Positions 48,841-60,932 are shown, counted from the first letter of the stretch. The stretch is DNA of 64,000 bases from Hyparrhenia diplandra (GCA_015847255.1 JADLZK010004628.1:124001-188000), one strand, 5' to 3'. The notes: generated by a model from the sequence alone, not told the origin. Translations and numbers: made by a program.

Positions 48841-51800
48841 CTTTGTATACCTGCTCTATTACATCTTCATTCGTCCAATCGTTCATGAGGTGTTGAAAAA
48901 CATTTCAGTTCATCAGCCGATCCACTTTCGAGCTGGAGCAATATTCTGTTCAGGATTGATGGTACTCGTCCCGTATACTATACAATTATTAGAAAGGTTC
49001 TAGAACCGGACCGCGCGTCACTACGCCGGTATGAGCTGTGCTCTTACGTAGGCATAGAGTTAGCAGGAGTACTCACGAGTTAGTGACCCGGTAGGCCTGC
49101 ACAGCCATTCGCTTTGTCTAAAGCCTCAGGGGCGTGACCGGTGTTCCTTCTCTAACCAGCCACTTTCTATCCAGTTCGCCCTGCTAGTTTCACCTCTATA
49201 ACAACTCGGTGGCTGGCACAGTTTGTTTCGACACTGTCAATTTCCCAAGTGCCCAAGCTCCTCTTTTTTTCTCCGATGACTGACTGATGGAAGAACCATG
49301 ATTAAGCAGGCAATTTCCTAGCCTTTTCCCGTTCGTTCCGGCTCCACCACCATCTCTTTTCACCGTCCGTCCCCACGGACCCTCGCCTCTTCCTTCCTCA
49401 CATGTTTTTTCTCCGTTTGCGTGCGAAGTGTCAGCGTACCACGTTTGCCTGCGCGCGGACACGTCCGGTCCGGTCCGGCCGTACGAAGTAGACCGGACAC
49501 ACGGAGCCTTGGCATATTCGACGGCTTATTCCCCGTCCTTCCTCAGTTCCTCGCTCTCCGCGAACAGCTGTCCCGTCGCGTCGCCGCCTGCGCTTGCCTT
49601 GCCCCCTTCACATCGCACGGCCCGGGCCCCGTCCGAACGAACCCGTCGCTTTCCCGTCCTCGTTTTGCTTGGTTCCCAAGGAAAACCCGATGCCGAGCGG
49701 CCGATCGAGCCCAAGGCCGCGGGGCTCGGGAGCGATCCGGTTGCGCGACGCGTCCGTGGGGGGTGTCGTCGGGTGCAGGCGAAACGGACGGACGACGGGC
49801 AGGTCCATCCATCAAAGGGGACGTGGCACGGCTCGGTTCCTTGGACGGCGCCTCTCCTTCGCGTCGCCGTTTCGTTTTGGCGCTATTATAAGCCGTTGCC
49901 CCGTCCAGATAGGCCCCTCGCCTTATTGGTTTGTCTACTATAGTACTACTAGGGCTAGGAGCTACTAGGGCAGTGCACGATCTGCGCAGCTGTGTGCCCT
50001 TGCGTCCACGATCGTCTTCCACTTGCTTCCTTTCTTTCTTTCAAGCTTGCTCGCTGGATTCGATGGAACATGTCGCGTACTCAACCGAGGCCGTCTGCCG
50101 TCCACCCGTCCTCAATTATATAGAGTACTTATGATGTTAATAAAAATGGAGCAGCACTTCTGGGGAGTGTTAGCCTGGAGTAGGTCAAACCGGGAACAGT
50201 GAATCATGATGAACGATGATGCATTGTTGCACGCCCATGAGTGTAGTACTTGATTTTGGCTTCGATAAAACCCAAGTACTGTACTATTATTATTTTGGGA
50301 TGTTTAGGAATCCTTGAATCTCAGATGCGCTCGTCCGAATGATTCTTTTTTTTGTTTTCGTACCAAAACAGCGTGCCATCAACCATCATGGACCGGACAT
50401 TGTGTCAACAGGGGAAAGAGGTTCCAAAGTCCGAGCCTTCAGCTGAAGCCACGTGCTAAGCGTCAGATTGCATGTTACCACGACGCACGGTGTATCTGCG
50501 CAGACTCTGGCCTGGCCTGCCAATAATTGCATAAATAACAGGTGAGTAGGTTACCGATCCCTTTCGATCTTCAGCAAACTAAACCAATAAGTCCACAAAA
50601 AATGCTGTTACATCCTCTAGCTCTAGCAGCGAGCACTTTTATTGTTCTATTGCTAGGGTGTCGTCAGGTGTTGAGACGCTATCGATCGGGTGAAGGCAGC
50701 ATCTATATATCTATCATCAGTTTTGCTTGTGCTGTGTGGGGAACATCATTGCTTGTGGGGTCATCATCCTCCTCGATCGATCTTGATCCAATCACAGCGC
50801 GGCAGCTTCACCGCGAAGCCTGCAATCGACATGATTAAACTTGATTGAGTGCCTGGCTTATTCAGGGCATACTCATCCATTGGGATGGGGAGTTTCGTTC
50901 TCAGCGGGACGTTATCTTGTGGAGTGAGACGGAGAACATTAAACCATTATTATTATTTTATCAGAAAGAGAAAGTAACGTGCGAGACCGCTTCGGATCAC
51001 GCATGTATAGTTGCATACACAGTACATTTTGTGACTTTGTGATAAGCTGATAAGAGAGCTTTGGTAATTCCAGATTTGAAAGATTCCTCCTGATGGCGGT
51101 TTCGAGAGAGTGAGTGAGCATCGACAATCCACCGGACACGCCACGTTGCGTGCGCAACGTGCAGGGCCGCGCGGCCACGGCCAGCGACCGCTTGCGCCCG
51201 GCACGTGTGCTGTCGGCTATCGCGACGAGGTGGCGAGGTGGATACGATCGAATCTGCTGCACGGCAAGGGTCAAGGACGAGCTACCTGTACGGTACGGTG
51301 CGCCACTGTCGCTTTCTGTTCGGCGCTTTCTGGTAGGTTGTCGATTATCTTCTTGGCTTTTCATTTCATTTCAGTAGCTCCTCATCAGCTTATCCATCCA
51401 ACCATTCCTAGCACGAAGAATGGTGTGTTTTTACTTGACATACACATACTAGGGTGGGTATATGAGATAGATGTTGGCTTTAGAGTCGTTTTTTTTTATT
51501 AGGTGTTTATAAAAGAGAAAAAAGAGAAGAAAAGAGATGTACTAGTGCAAAAAAATCGATTACGATTTTCATGCCACTGGATCGGATTAGGATGGATGTC
51601 TCTCTAGATCAGCAGGAGTTGTGGAGTAGCGTCGCCGTTGGTGGTGGTGTGCGGGGTGCATTAGGGGCCACTGGCCAGGTGGACCAGCACTATCCGCTGT
51701 CCCGAGCATGGGCGCATGATGTGTGTGTGCGCTTGAAAACAAGCGGAAGATCCAAATTGTTGAGTACACGTACTAGTCCAGTTGGCTGGTTGAAGTGAGG

Positions 51801-52863
51801 AAGCGAAACTCAAACTGCTTCGCGAATTCGCCGCGATGGGATAACGAGCTGTATCGCTGTTGTTTGTCGATCACACGCGCGGCACGCCGGACGTACGGAC
51901 GTGGCGTATACGGTGCACGTCCGGTTCCCTCAGTCACTAGTAGTCACTACTCACTGTGGGACAAATGTGTGGCCTCGCGCCTCCGTAGTCGCTGGTGAAG
52001 TACTATCGGACTGTCGTTGCTGTGCTGCTCTACGCAAACACGAGCGAGCTAGCAAACGTCTCGACGACAAGCTCACCCTGTCTCTGTACCTGTCTCTCTG
52101 TTGTGTATCTATCCGTCCGTCCGCCCACCCGGGCCATAAGCACGCGTGTGGGGAATTGGGTTGGATCATTGCCGGTTGGACATATTGCTAGCTAGGTCAC
52201 ACTCACACAAGACCAGAAGAATGCAAGTTAATGGAAGTTTGGTGTCTCCACCTCAGGTAACGACCGTCGCTCTTTACACGACCAGCCACGTTCATTGCAA
52301 GTCAGGCGCAGCGCCGTCTCCTGATCACACATTTCTTGTCACCTCTGCAAAACACTTCTTTCGGGTACTGTAACAACTTGAGCGCCAAGCAGACGAGACA
52401 AAGTGAGCACGAGCAACTTACTCACCCCTAGTACAGCCTTTTGATGTGTGATCGATCGTGACGGCTAATTTTGTTAAGACAAAAAAAATGTGAATGTGGG
52501 TATTGCCTACTATTTGCCTTGCTGCCCAACAAAATCTGAGAAGCCTGTTCGTCGAGCCTAGTACAACGGAAAAGTAAGTTAGGTTAAAGTAGCATTCCCC
52601 AGGTTGTCATCGGTGAAGCATTGCTCGTTCCACGTCGCTGTCAGTCACTTCGGCAAACACGATCGTCGTCGTTCCTTGTGATTATCGAAAGACGGGCGAT
52701 ATGATGCTTTTGCACACCAGATTTGTACTCAAGTCAAGTACTGTACTAACATTAACCAGGGACGACGAGCACACGATCAGGTGCAACTAATAGGCAGCTG
52801 CTACCGACAGGGAACTCAGAAAATTCAGCAATAGAAAGACTGGCACTCCGTAATCAGAACCAT
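48841..52863. other. Intergenic with a promoter-like CpG block
   Basis: 49420-49960 is GC-rich; CTATTATAAGCC at 49883-49894 looks like a TATA box, and about 170 bases later an ATG at 50063 opens only 24 codons (MEHVAYSTEAVCRPPVLNYI...). It may be a truncated or non-coding transcription unit. A frame at 50542-50838 (inner ATG 50602, MLLHPLALAASTFIVLLLG) encodes a small hydrophobic peptide with two possible membrane segments, not recognised. Frames at 51110-51502 and 51901-52191 carry no domain. No gene is claimed. Confidence 0.3.
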
Positions 52864-52886
52864 GCCATGCTACAGGCCGAGAAATG

Positions 52887-53039
52887 TGCGAACGAGTGTG
52901 CAGCTCGATGGTTAACGTTCCCAAGTGTGGAGCGTGCCCACCGCGGTTCTACTCTATCGGGAGCAACGTACACTTGAACCATTTATTCTTAATAAAAAAC
53001 CACCTAGTTTTTCCTAAGTTTGGTAGAGTTTTTTTTACG
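52887..53039 (+). mobile_element. p-SINE-like SINE, 153 bp
   Basis: Flanked by a perfect 12-bp duplication GGCCGAGAAATG (52875-52886 and 53040-53051); unit 2 has a single copy of that site (about 59590-59602), the empty allele. The 5' half carries TGCAGCTCGATGGTTAACG (A box) and CGCGGTTCTACTC (B-box-like). It ends in a T-rich tail (GAGTTTTTTTTAC), as p-SINE1-type grass SINEs do. Confidence 0.78.
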
Positions 53040-54313
53040 GGCCGAGAAATGTTGCATGGCTCGTGACTCGCACAGTTTCCTTTTGCACGATACAATCTTT
53101 GTAACCAAACTACAAGCCCAATAACGTATATCTGTTTTTTTTATCACAAGACCAATAATATTCAATGGCACATAACTTTCATTTATGAAAAGTAAACAGT
53201 AAGTTTGGCAATTGGATTGCTCGATGACTGCAATACAAGTACAACCAGAAAGAAACAGCCAAGTCGTTTTCAAAGATGGGCCTTGTACTTCGGCAAAGCT
53301 GGTGTTAACTTGCTAGCCTGTTATTATAAACTTAAAGATGTACTTAGGCCCAGGCTGGTGCGCCCTTGCTGTAGCCTGATCATTGGTAGGAACAAAGCAA
53401 AATGCGATCAAGAGCATTGCAAGCATCAGCGAAGCAACAGACTCTGCTGGCATATCATGCACAAGCTGTTGGGCGCGTGTGAGCTGGGTACATAGCAGAA
53501 GCCCAGAAGGAAAGAGGAGCACAACAGTTCGGTCTACGATTCTACGTGGGCTCGCCTTACGATTTGCGCGAGGGTTGGGCGTTGGCATGCATGGGCCTCC
53601 GAGAACCCCTCTCCAGCTGAGGAAGAGAAGTTAGGCCGCACGAGGGAAGAGAAGGTGTGCCGCACGAGGGATGCGGCCTAAATTTGAAGAAAATGGTTTA
53701 AACATTTTTGGATTTCAAATTGGGATTCAATGAATTGAGTGGCCAATTCGACCGGGACTTTGCAATGGAAAACTCTAATAAAATCCAACGATACACATGA
53801 TGAAGTTTGTACAAGTTTTCCACTGGGCACCATTCTAGCGGCCCATAAATTCATGTTGACATTGTCTCCAAAATGTATTCCTATCCCGAAGTGTATCGAC
53901 CTCCCATTTTCTCCCAATATCTTTCTAGAGTTGAAAAACAACATTTTTGTGGAAATAAAAAATACGATACTATTGGAGATGCTTTTAGCTCGGATCATTT
54001 GGAATTTCTTGTCCTTTTTCTCCCCTTTTTGATATGAAAATCTAGCATCCGTCAATGGTGAATCTAGAAAATCGATTTATCGGGGTCATCATTAGAGAAA
54101 ACTAGTGGATCTAGAAAATCGATTTATCGGGGTCATCATTAGAGAAAGCTAGTGCAATGTGTTGTTTTCTTAGGGACATGAACTAATTAAAGTCTTAATC
54201 TATGGAGGATTAACAAAAACCGTCGGGGTCAACGAACCCGACAAGACACTGTAGATTGCCCTTGGCGCCCATCCTCTTTATTCCATTGATTTAAATTAGA
54301 AAGTCATGTTCAG

Positions 54314-55175
54314 TTTTTTTTTTTGACAATTCAAGCGGGAGGATGGCGGGGGGTGGTCGTTCACCTGATTTCTCATTTATATGGTGGCACATCACACCAA
54401 GTATGAGCAATAGCTGCTTGTTTCTTCAGTAAACGAAGTTTTCCAAAGTCTTGCCTCCATTCTGCACGCCGTGAGTGACCCCCGTAGCGTCATCCTCTCA
54501 TCCCTGAAGACAGTGTTATTCCTTCTCTTCCAGATATGCCAACAAAAAAGCGTAATGAAGGTGCTGCTAATGTGGGCAGCTGGGATGTGTGGCGGCGGAG
54601 TAATGTCAAGAAGCTTATGAACAGACCATGACTGATCAGTTTGAATTTGAATGGCGTCTCAAAACTCCTTTGCTGCCCTGCATCCAAAGATCACAAGATC
54701 CCACAATTCCTTTCTTCGTCAGGTTCGTTTGAGTCCACAATTCCTTCGTCGGGTTGGTTCGGCATTGGATCCCTTTTACGTGAGAGCAGCCAAGCAAAGA
54801 ATTGGACCATGGGTGGTGCTTTGCTCGTGTCCCAAAACTCCTTTGCTGCCCTGCGTCCAAAGATCACATGATCCGTAGTCTCAGCATCTGCATGGCAAAT
54901 TTCAGACTTGGCAGAGTCTACAGTTCCTTTCTTCGTCAGGTTGGTTCGGCATTGGATCCTTTTCTATGAGAGCAGCCAAGCAAAGAATTGCACCCGGGGT
55001 GGTGCTTTGCTCTTCCAAATGAACCTTAGCCCAGGTGTCATCTTCTGAGCCCGCTGTTTTCAGCGACCTCTATAATATCGATGTGTTGAGGTCACCGTTG
55101 ATCTTGATCATTGGGCTCAGTCTCCTATCCTTGTCCTGGTTTAGGTTAAGTTGGCTGACAATCACCAGAGCCTCC
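54314..55175 (-). mobile_element. 5'-truncated LINE, 862 bp, in unit 1 only
   Basis: Minus-strand LINE tail: poly-T at 54314-54324 is its A tail, with target duplication GAAAG(T/C)CATGTTCAG at 54299-54313 and 55176-55190 (14 of 15 match). Unit 2 has the uninterrupted site at about 60333-60350. Translation gives a zf-RVT region (KSKAPPRVQFFAWLL, CHADAETTDHVIFG) and the C-terminal CWHIWKRRNNTVFRDERMTL with one or two shifts. A segment with AAGAATTGGACCATGGGTGG and CTTTGCTGCCCTGC is partly duplicated inside. Dead. Confidence 0.88.
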
Positions 55176-55366
55176 GAAAGCCATGTTCAGTTGCTTCATG
55201 TCTTGATGTACACTATTTTCTTTTTCAGCGGGAAAGATAGAGGGAGATCTCTTTACCACCACCTTTGCGTGCTTGCTTCCCTGGAGTATCAGATGACTGC
55301 ATTGCAGCAAGGAGGATCTCCAACTATATATATGTGTGCTCATATCATATCAAGCACCTTGATCGA

Positions 55367-55501
55367 TGTCTTTTTTTTTTGGAGTGGACAAAGGAAAATG
55401 TTGCTCGAGTGGGGAATTGAACCCTCGACCACCAGCATTATAGCCAAAGCCAAAAGGTCTTAACATTAAGGTCTTAACATTGAGCTACCCCACTCATGTT
55501 G
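55367..55501 (-). mobile_element. tRNA-like SINE, 135 bp, in unit 1 only
   Basis: On the minus strand GAGTGGGGTAGCTCAATG begins a tRNA-like sequence whose GAGTGGG pairs with CCCACTC about 85 bases on; the B box is GGGTTCAATTCC. A short tail ends in poly-A (poly-T on plus at 55370-55380). It is flanked by TTGATCGA (55359-55366, 55502-55509), and unit 2 shows the empty site TTGATCGACAGG near 60590. AAGGTCTTAACATT is duplicated in the variable-arm region. A functional tRNA is unlikely because that region is too long. Confidence 0.75.
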
Positions 55502-55552
55502 TTGATCGACAGGTTTCTTTTCACCGGTTGTACATCATCCAAATACAAGTAA

Positions 55553-55798
55553 GGCTGTTTTTAGTTACCTGAAATTTGGGCATGTAGCTAAAATTTGGCA
55601 CTGTGACATTTTTCGTTTGTTTTACGTAATTGTTGTCCTATCATGACCTAATTAGGTTTAAAAGATTCATCTCGCAAAGCACATCCAAACTGTGTAATTA
55701 GTTATTTTCTTTTATCTACATTTGATACTCCATGTATTAGGCAAAAGATTTGATGCGATAAAGTTTGGAGTTCCAAAGTTTGAAACTAAACACAGTCT
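55553..55798. mobile_element. Tourist-like MITE, 246 bp, in unit 1 only
   Basis: Ends GGCTGTTTTTAGTT and AACTAAACACAGTC are inverted; the 3-bp duplication TAA flanks it (55550-55552, 55799-55801). Unit 2 has the empty site CAAGTAAGTTTTC near 60633. Same family as 28395-28667. Confidence 0.82.
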
Positions 55799-56060
55799 TA
55801 AGTTTTTTTGTTGTTTTCAGTGCTTTTACGTTTACTTCTGTGTACCTAATTTTTCCAACATTACTATTGCCCAAAAATATACTTTTGGTACGAACTCAAT
55901 TTTTAAAGAAGGATCTACACTGCACTATACAGTACTACTACGAGTTTTTTTTTTTGACCGAAATACTAGACCGAGCTTTTGAAAATTGGAAATGTATGTA
56001 CTAGTTGAGTAGAACAATACGTTCTACATTGAATACGTTCAGTACCTAGTTACCTACTAC

Positions 56061-56514
56061 CTGTGTTTCCAATTTCGAAACAAAAAAATTCGGAACCCAC
56101 TGAGAAAAAGGGAAATTCCTAAAATTTCGGCTCAAATTCAAATTAAGTTCATTTTTTAAAAAAAAATTGACATGATTTCGCTAGAAACTATCTATGGTTG
56201 ATCATACACCACAAATACATGAAAAATTTTGACATGATTACGCATTTCTATGGGGCTGCGAGGGGCTCGTGGGTCGTGACTCTTGGTGGAGACGAGGGGG
56301 ATAGAATGTAGATTTTGGGTGTGATTTTAGCATTTAGGGTTTCCTAGGGCTATATATATGGTGGCCGCCCGGGAAGTCGATTTTAGGCCATCTTGGCGCT
56401 ATTTGAGGGCGGGAGACGAATTTGCACGAATTTTTTTGACTGGTAGAGGATTTCTTTCAGTGCCCATCGAAAAACCCGAAATTTCGGGAATTTCGGACGA
56501 AATTGAAAACCATG
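56061..56514. mobile_element. hAT-like MITE, 454 bp, in unit 1 only
   Basis: 8-bp duplication CCTACTAC (56053-56060, 56515-56522); imperfect inverted ends CTGTGTTTCCAATTTCG and, on the reverse strand, CATGGTTTTCAATTTCG; subterminal AATTTCGG repeats. The matching site in unit 2 (about 61051) lacks it. Confidence 0.72.
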
Positions 56515-56783
56515 CCTACTACTACCTACTATATGTTTTAAAATGACAAATTCCTATATATGGCACATTGTCGAACTAGACCAATGGCTTGACACAAGTA
56601 GGGCAAAGAATGGAGCTAGGAAATTAAAAATGAAGAGGACGACCTTCTTGTATTTCTTGCAAACCAACGATTCTATCCATGGCATATATATGTTTTGATC
56701 GACAGGTAATAGTACGTGCATACATGTGTCCATTTCAGAATTTATTGGCCAAGAAGCTACAGAAGAAGAAATCAACATAATCC

Positions 56784-58814
56784 ATGGCGACAGCAGCAGA
56801 GGTGGTGACGCACGCATGGACAGAGTGGGGCATCCAGGCGCTGGTGCTGCTCAGCTTCACGCTCCAGGTGACGCTCCTGGTCCTGGCGGAGTTCCGGCGG
56901 ACCGTGGACTCCGGCGTGCTGAGGTTTTTCACGTGGTCGGCGTACATGCTGGCCGACACGACGGCGATCTACGTGCTCGGGCACATGTCCGTGGCCGGGC
57001 GGTGGTCGCCGGAGCACGAGCTGGTAGCGTTCTGGGCGCCGTTCCTGCTGCTGCACCTGGGCGGGCAGGACAACATCACCGCCTACGCGGTGGAGGACAA
57101 CCGGCTGTGGCTGCGCCACCCTGCAGACGCTCGCTGTGCAGGTGGCGGCGACCGCCTACGTCCTCTACGGCTCCTCCGTCCTGCACAGCACCACGACCAC
57201 GACGCCGCTGCTCCGGCCAGCCGCCGTGCTGGTGTTCGTGGTGGGCCTTTTCCGGTACGGCGAGAGAGTGTGGGCCCTCAGGCGCGCCAGTGGCAGCAAC
57301 TCCAACTACCACAGCGGCGAGAGGCCTGTGTTTCTGAGTCGCTATCTGGTGCGGGAGAAGTTCCCCGGGGTCATGGGCGGCGCCATGAACTCGGAAGCCA
57401 TCCTCTTGATCGCTCACGATCTGCTAATGATTCCCAAGGATTTGCTGGTCGAGGGCTCGTTGCCCATCGAAGGTTTACTAACAGACCTCACCGCGCAGCA
57501 CGCGTACAGGGTGGCCGAGATGCAGCTCTCCCTGATGCATGACGTCTTCTACACCAAGGCCGAGGTGCTGCACACCTGGTACGGCCTCTGCGTCCGCGTC
57601 GCCACGCTGCTGGCCATCGCCGTCGCATTTCTGCTGTTCCAGCTGCTATTGCTGCGTCATCATCATGCTCGTAACAAGGGCTCGCGCTACAGCTGGTTAG
57701 ATGTGGGTGTCACGTATGTGCTGCTGGTTGGGGCCTTGGTCCTGGAGACCGCGTCGGTGGTGCGGCTTCTCTTCTCCAGCTGGACCTACACTAAGCTCCT
57801 CCCGGAGGTTGCGTATGCACCACACAGGCCGCGAATCGGTCGTCGTGACTGCCATTTGCTTGTCCGTGCAGTGGCGTCTCTCCGTCTGCTCGTCCATGCC
57901 GCGGACCGGCGACGGGAGGCTGGTCACGCTCCATGGGGCAGCTCGACCTGCTTAGCTTGTGTGCTCGCAGCAAGGCATCCAGCCGAAGCAGCAAGATTGC
58001 CAGATGGATGGGAGTGGAGGACGCGTGGAACGTGTGGGCCTGCTCGTCGTCCGTCCCCGTCCCGGCGCTCGTGGAGGAGCAGATAGTCAAGCAGCTGCTG
58101 CTGGCGCGTGACCGTCCTTACGTCGTCATCAACCCATGGGACCGGCAGGCGATGGAGAGATGGGGACTGCAGGGGAACCTGGACTGGAGCGTGGAGGAGA
58201 GCGTGCTCGTCTGGCACGTCGCCACCGACATCTACCTCTGCTGGTACAGGGATCAACACAAGGACGACGACGGCGAGCAGGCACGGCGGCGCGGCCTTGC
58301 CGACGCGGTCGGGGCGCTCTCCGGCTACATGCTCTACCTCCTGGCAGCGCGCCCCGACGTGATGTCTCGCCCTGCCGCCCGCAGCGCCTACGTTCAGATG
58401 TGCTATGCGCTGCTTGCCTCCAGAAAAGTGTTCGCCGAATGGATAGGACTGCGTGCTCTTGACCACAGATCAGCCGACAACCTCGCCGCCTCACTCTGGC
58501 AGCTCGGGAACGCACTCAACAACCCTGGATCAGCCCGCATCGGATATGTATATACTCCAGTAATAGGCAGGAGAGATTCGGCAATGGTTATGACGGCAGC
58601 TCGGCTGGGCGATAAACTCATCAGCGAGGATCAGTCGCCGTCGAGCGGCGACGACGTGCTCCAGCTGATCTTCAGAGGGTGGGTGGACATGCTCTTCTAC
58701 CTGGGCTGCCAGTGCACCGCCTACTCTCATATCAAGCAGCTCAGCAACGGCGGCGAGCTCGTCACCGTCGCTGCCCTTCTGGTGAAATACATCACAGGGA
58801 GGTATTTTTTTTAG
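56784..58814 (+). CDS. DUF4220/DUF594 membrane protein, copy 1 (frameshifted, altered C-terminus)
   Basis: Multi-pass membrane protein of a large grass family of unknown function. Single exon. N-terminal DUF4220 region: ALVLLSFTLQVTLLVLAEF, FFTWSAYMLADTTAIYVLG, FWAPFLLLHLGGQDNITAYA, then helices LLRPAAVLVFVVGLF, LLAIAVAFLLFQLLLL and VTYVLLVGALVLETASVV. C-terminal DUF594: VEESVLVWHVATDIYLCWYR followed by ARRRGLADAVGALSGYMLYL. Relative to copy 2 there is an extra C in the run at 57119-57121 and a missing G at 57914-57916; with both corrected the length is about 676 aa. The C-terminus is cut at TAG 58812 by an 18-bp duplication with T-rich filler (58789-58836), removing about 50 residues present in copy 2. 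LLPEVAYAPHRPRIGRRDCH is divergent from copy 2. ATG 56784 is chosen because it matches the copy 2 start context. Confidence 0.8.
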
Positions 58815-58965
58815 AGAAACATCACAGGGAGGTATTGCAACGGCTGACCTGGTCATAGGATAGTCCCATCCACCACTTGATCCACCTCCTTTTGCAGCAT
58901 CTCCCTCTTTTTCTTCTTCCTCCTTTCTGCCGTTGTCTGCCTCCTCTGGACAAGCTAATTGTCGC

Positions 58966-58982
58966 GCTTGAATAAAAGCTCA
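58966..58982 (+). terminator. Polyadenylation signal, copy 1
   Basis: GAATAAAAGCTCATGAAC lies about 155 bases after the copy 1 stop and is conserved at the same place after copy 2 (about 63447). Confidence 0.5.
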
Positions 58983-59412
58983 TGAACCATATCTCCTACT
59001 CTCAGAGCACTGCTGTTGTTAGATAGTTTGTCTTAGTGTTGTCATATTTGTGTCAAATAAATGTGTAAGTGTTAGTTGTTATTGGATTGGACTTAGTTTC
59101 ATCAATTGTGTAATTCCGAGATGATTGTGTTGATTAAATAAAAATGACTTTTGCTATCTATCTTTTTTTTTTTTTTCCCGACCAAGGGGTACTTTTGTTA
59201 TCTATCTGTTGACATATTTCGTTTGTAGTATATTTGTCAGATTTTAGGAATTCGGCAGCGGGGATTCCAAATTTCTAATATGTCGTGTTGAATCTGGATC
59301 TAATCGACTCCAACTATTGGTCGATTATTATATGGTAAAATCTAAATAACGATCGCACGTACGATTGCATCTTCCGTCCCTCGTGTTCCACATATGCCGG
59401 TCCTCCGTCCAC
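58983..59412. other. Intergenic 3' flank of unit 1
   Basis: AT-rich; about 90% alike to 63465-63905. The T-run at 59164-59177 is shorter in unit 2. No gene. Confidence 0.5.
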
Positions 59413-59530
59413 GGCTATTCTTGCGCTGCTCCTGCTCTGTGCAGTGGCCGCGGCGGGCAAGTGTTGTGCCGGGCTATTCTTGCGCTGCTCCTGCTCTGTG
59501 CAGTGGCCGCGGCGGGCAAGTGTTGTGCCG
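59413..59530. repeat. 59-bp tandem duplication
   Basis: GGCTATTCTTGCGCTGCTCC through GGCAAGTGTTGTGCCG occurs twice (59413-59471, 59472-59530), but only once at the homologous place in unit 2 (63907 onward). A unit-1-specific slippage or unequal exchange. Confidence 0.88.
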
Positions 59531-60782
59531 GGTTCTGGCGACGTGGGGACGATCGGGGGTACACTGTGAACTTGATCTCTGCTACGCTACAGGCCCAGAA
59601 ATGATGCAAGGCTTGTGACTCTTCGCTACTCAATGGCAGAGAGAGTTTCCTGTTGCACGATATAATTCTCGCAAACAAACTACAAGCTCAATAATGTATA
59701 TCTTTTTGCTTATAAGCACAATGCCAATATATACTATTCAGTGGCACAAAACTCTCATTTATGAAAAGGAAACACTAAGTTTCGTAACTGGGTTGCTCGA
59801 CGGCTGCAACACAACAATTCAGAGGGAAACAGGCAAGTCGTTTTGCGCATGGGCCTCCGAGAGCCCCCTCCAGCTGAGGAAAAGAAGGTGGGCCGCACGA
59901 GGGAAGAGGAGGTGCGGCCTGAATTGAAGAAAACGATTTAAACATTTTTGGATTTAAAATTGGGATTCAGATGAATTGAGGGTCCAATCCGACCGGATTT
60001 TGCAATGGAAAACTCTAAAAAAAAAAAAATCCAGCGATACACAAGATGAAGTTTGTACGAGTTTTCCACTGGGCACCATTCTAGCGGCCCATAATTCATG
60101 TTGACATTGTCTCTAGGATGTATTCCTATATCGAAGTGTATCGACCTCCCATTTTCTCCCAATATCTTTCTAGGTGTTGAAAAACAACATTTTTTTGTAA
60201 AGACAAAATACCGTACTATTGGAGATGCTCTTAGCTCGGGTCATTTGGAAATTCTGGTCCTTTTTCTCCCCTTTATAATTAATATGAAAAATCTAGCGCC
60301 TATCCTCTTTATTCCGTTGATTTATAAAAGTAGAAAGCCATGTTCAGTGCTTCATGTCTTGATGTACACTATTTTTTTTTTTCAGCGGAAAGATAGAGAA
60401 AGAGAGAGGGAGATCTCTTTACCACCACCTTTGCGTGCTTGCTTCCCTGAAGTTTCGGATGATCAATTACTTGAGCCTTAATCTTGTTCGATTCGATCCT
60501 AATCAGGCCTTTAACCCTGTGTTATGCATGGCACCAAGCAGGATCTCCAACTATATATATGTGTGTGTGCTCATATCACATCCATCGCCTTGATCGACAG
60601 GATTCTTTTCACCGGTTGTACATCATCCAAATACAAGTAAGTTTTCTGCTTGTTTTCAGTGCATTTACGTATACTTCTGTACCTAATTTTCCGACATTAC
60701 CATTGCCCAAATATATATGCTTTTGGTACGAATTCAATTTTAATTTTAAAAAAAGATCTACACTGCACTCTATACAGTACTA

Positions 60783-60932
60783 CTCCCTCCGTTCCAAATT
60801 ATAGTTCATTTTGGCTTTTCTAGATACATTGATTTTGTTATGCACCAAGTTATACACTATGTCTAGAATACATAGCAAAACAAATGGATCTAAAAAAGCC
60901 TAAAGTGAACTACAATTTGAAACGGGAGAGAG
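60783..60932. mobile_element. Stowaway MITE, 150 bp, in unit 2 only
   Basis: CTCCCTCCGTTCCAAATTAT at the left, reversed at the right (CAATTTGAAACGGGAGAGAG), with TA at 60781-60782 and 60933-60934. Unit 1 at about 55931 reads through as CAGTACTACTACGAG without it. Confidence 0.88.

Larger units (their letters stand above)
52864..59591. repeat. Tandem segmental duplication, unit 1
   Basis: Homologous along its length to 59575-64000, starting at about CTACAGGCC (52870 versus 59586). It is 6.7 kb versus at least 4.4 kb for unit 2, the difference being transposon insertions described separately (52887, 54314, 55367, 55553, 56061). It carries the first DUF4220/DUF594 gene and its 3' flank with the AATAAAA signal at about 58971. 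Confidence 0.88.

Noticed and set aside
55367..55501. Functional tRNA gene
   Set aside because: Acceptor arms pair, but the interior is too long with a duplicated insert, and target duplication plus tail show it is a retroposed SINE.
57924..58466. Minus-strand frames over the DUF594 genes (also 61315-61875, 62389-62946)
   Set aside because: Antisense shadows; both copies show them because the sense sequence is conserved.
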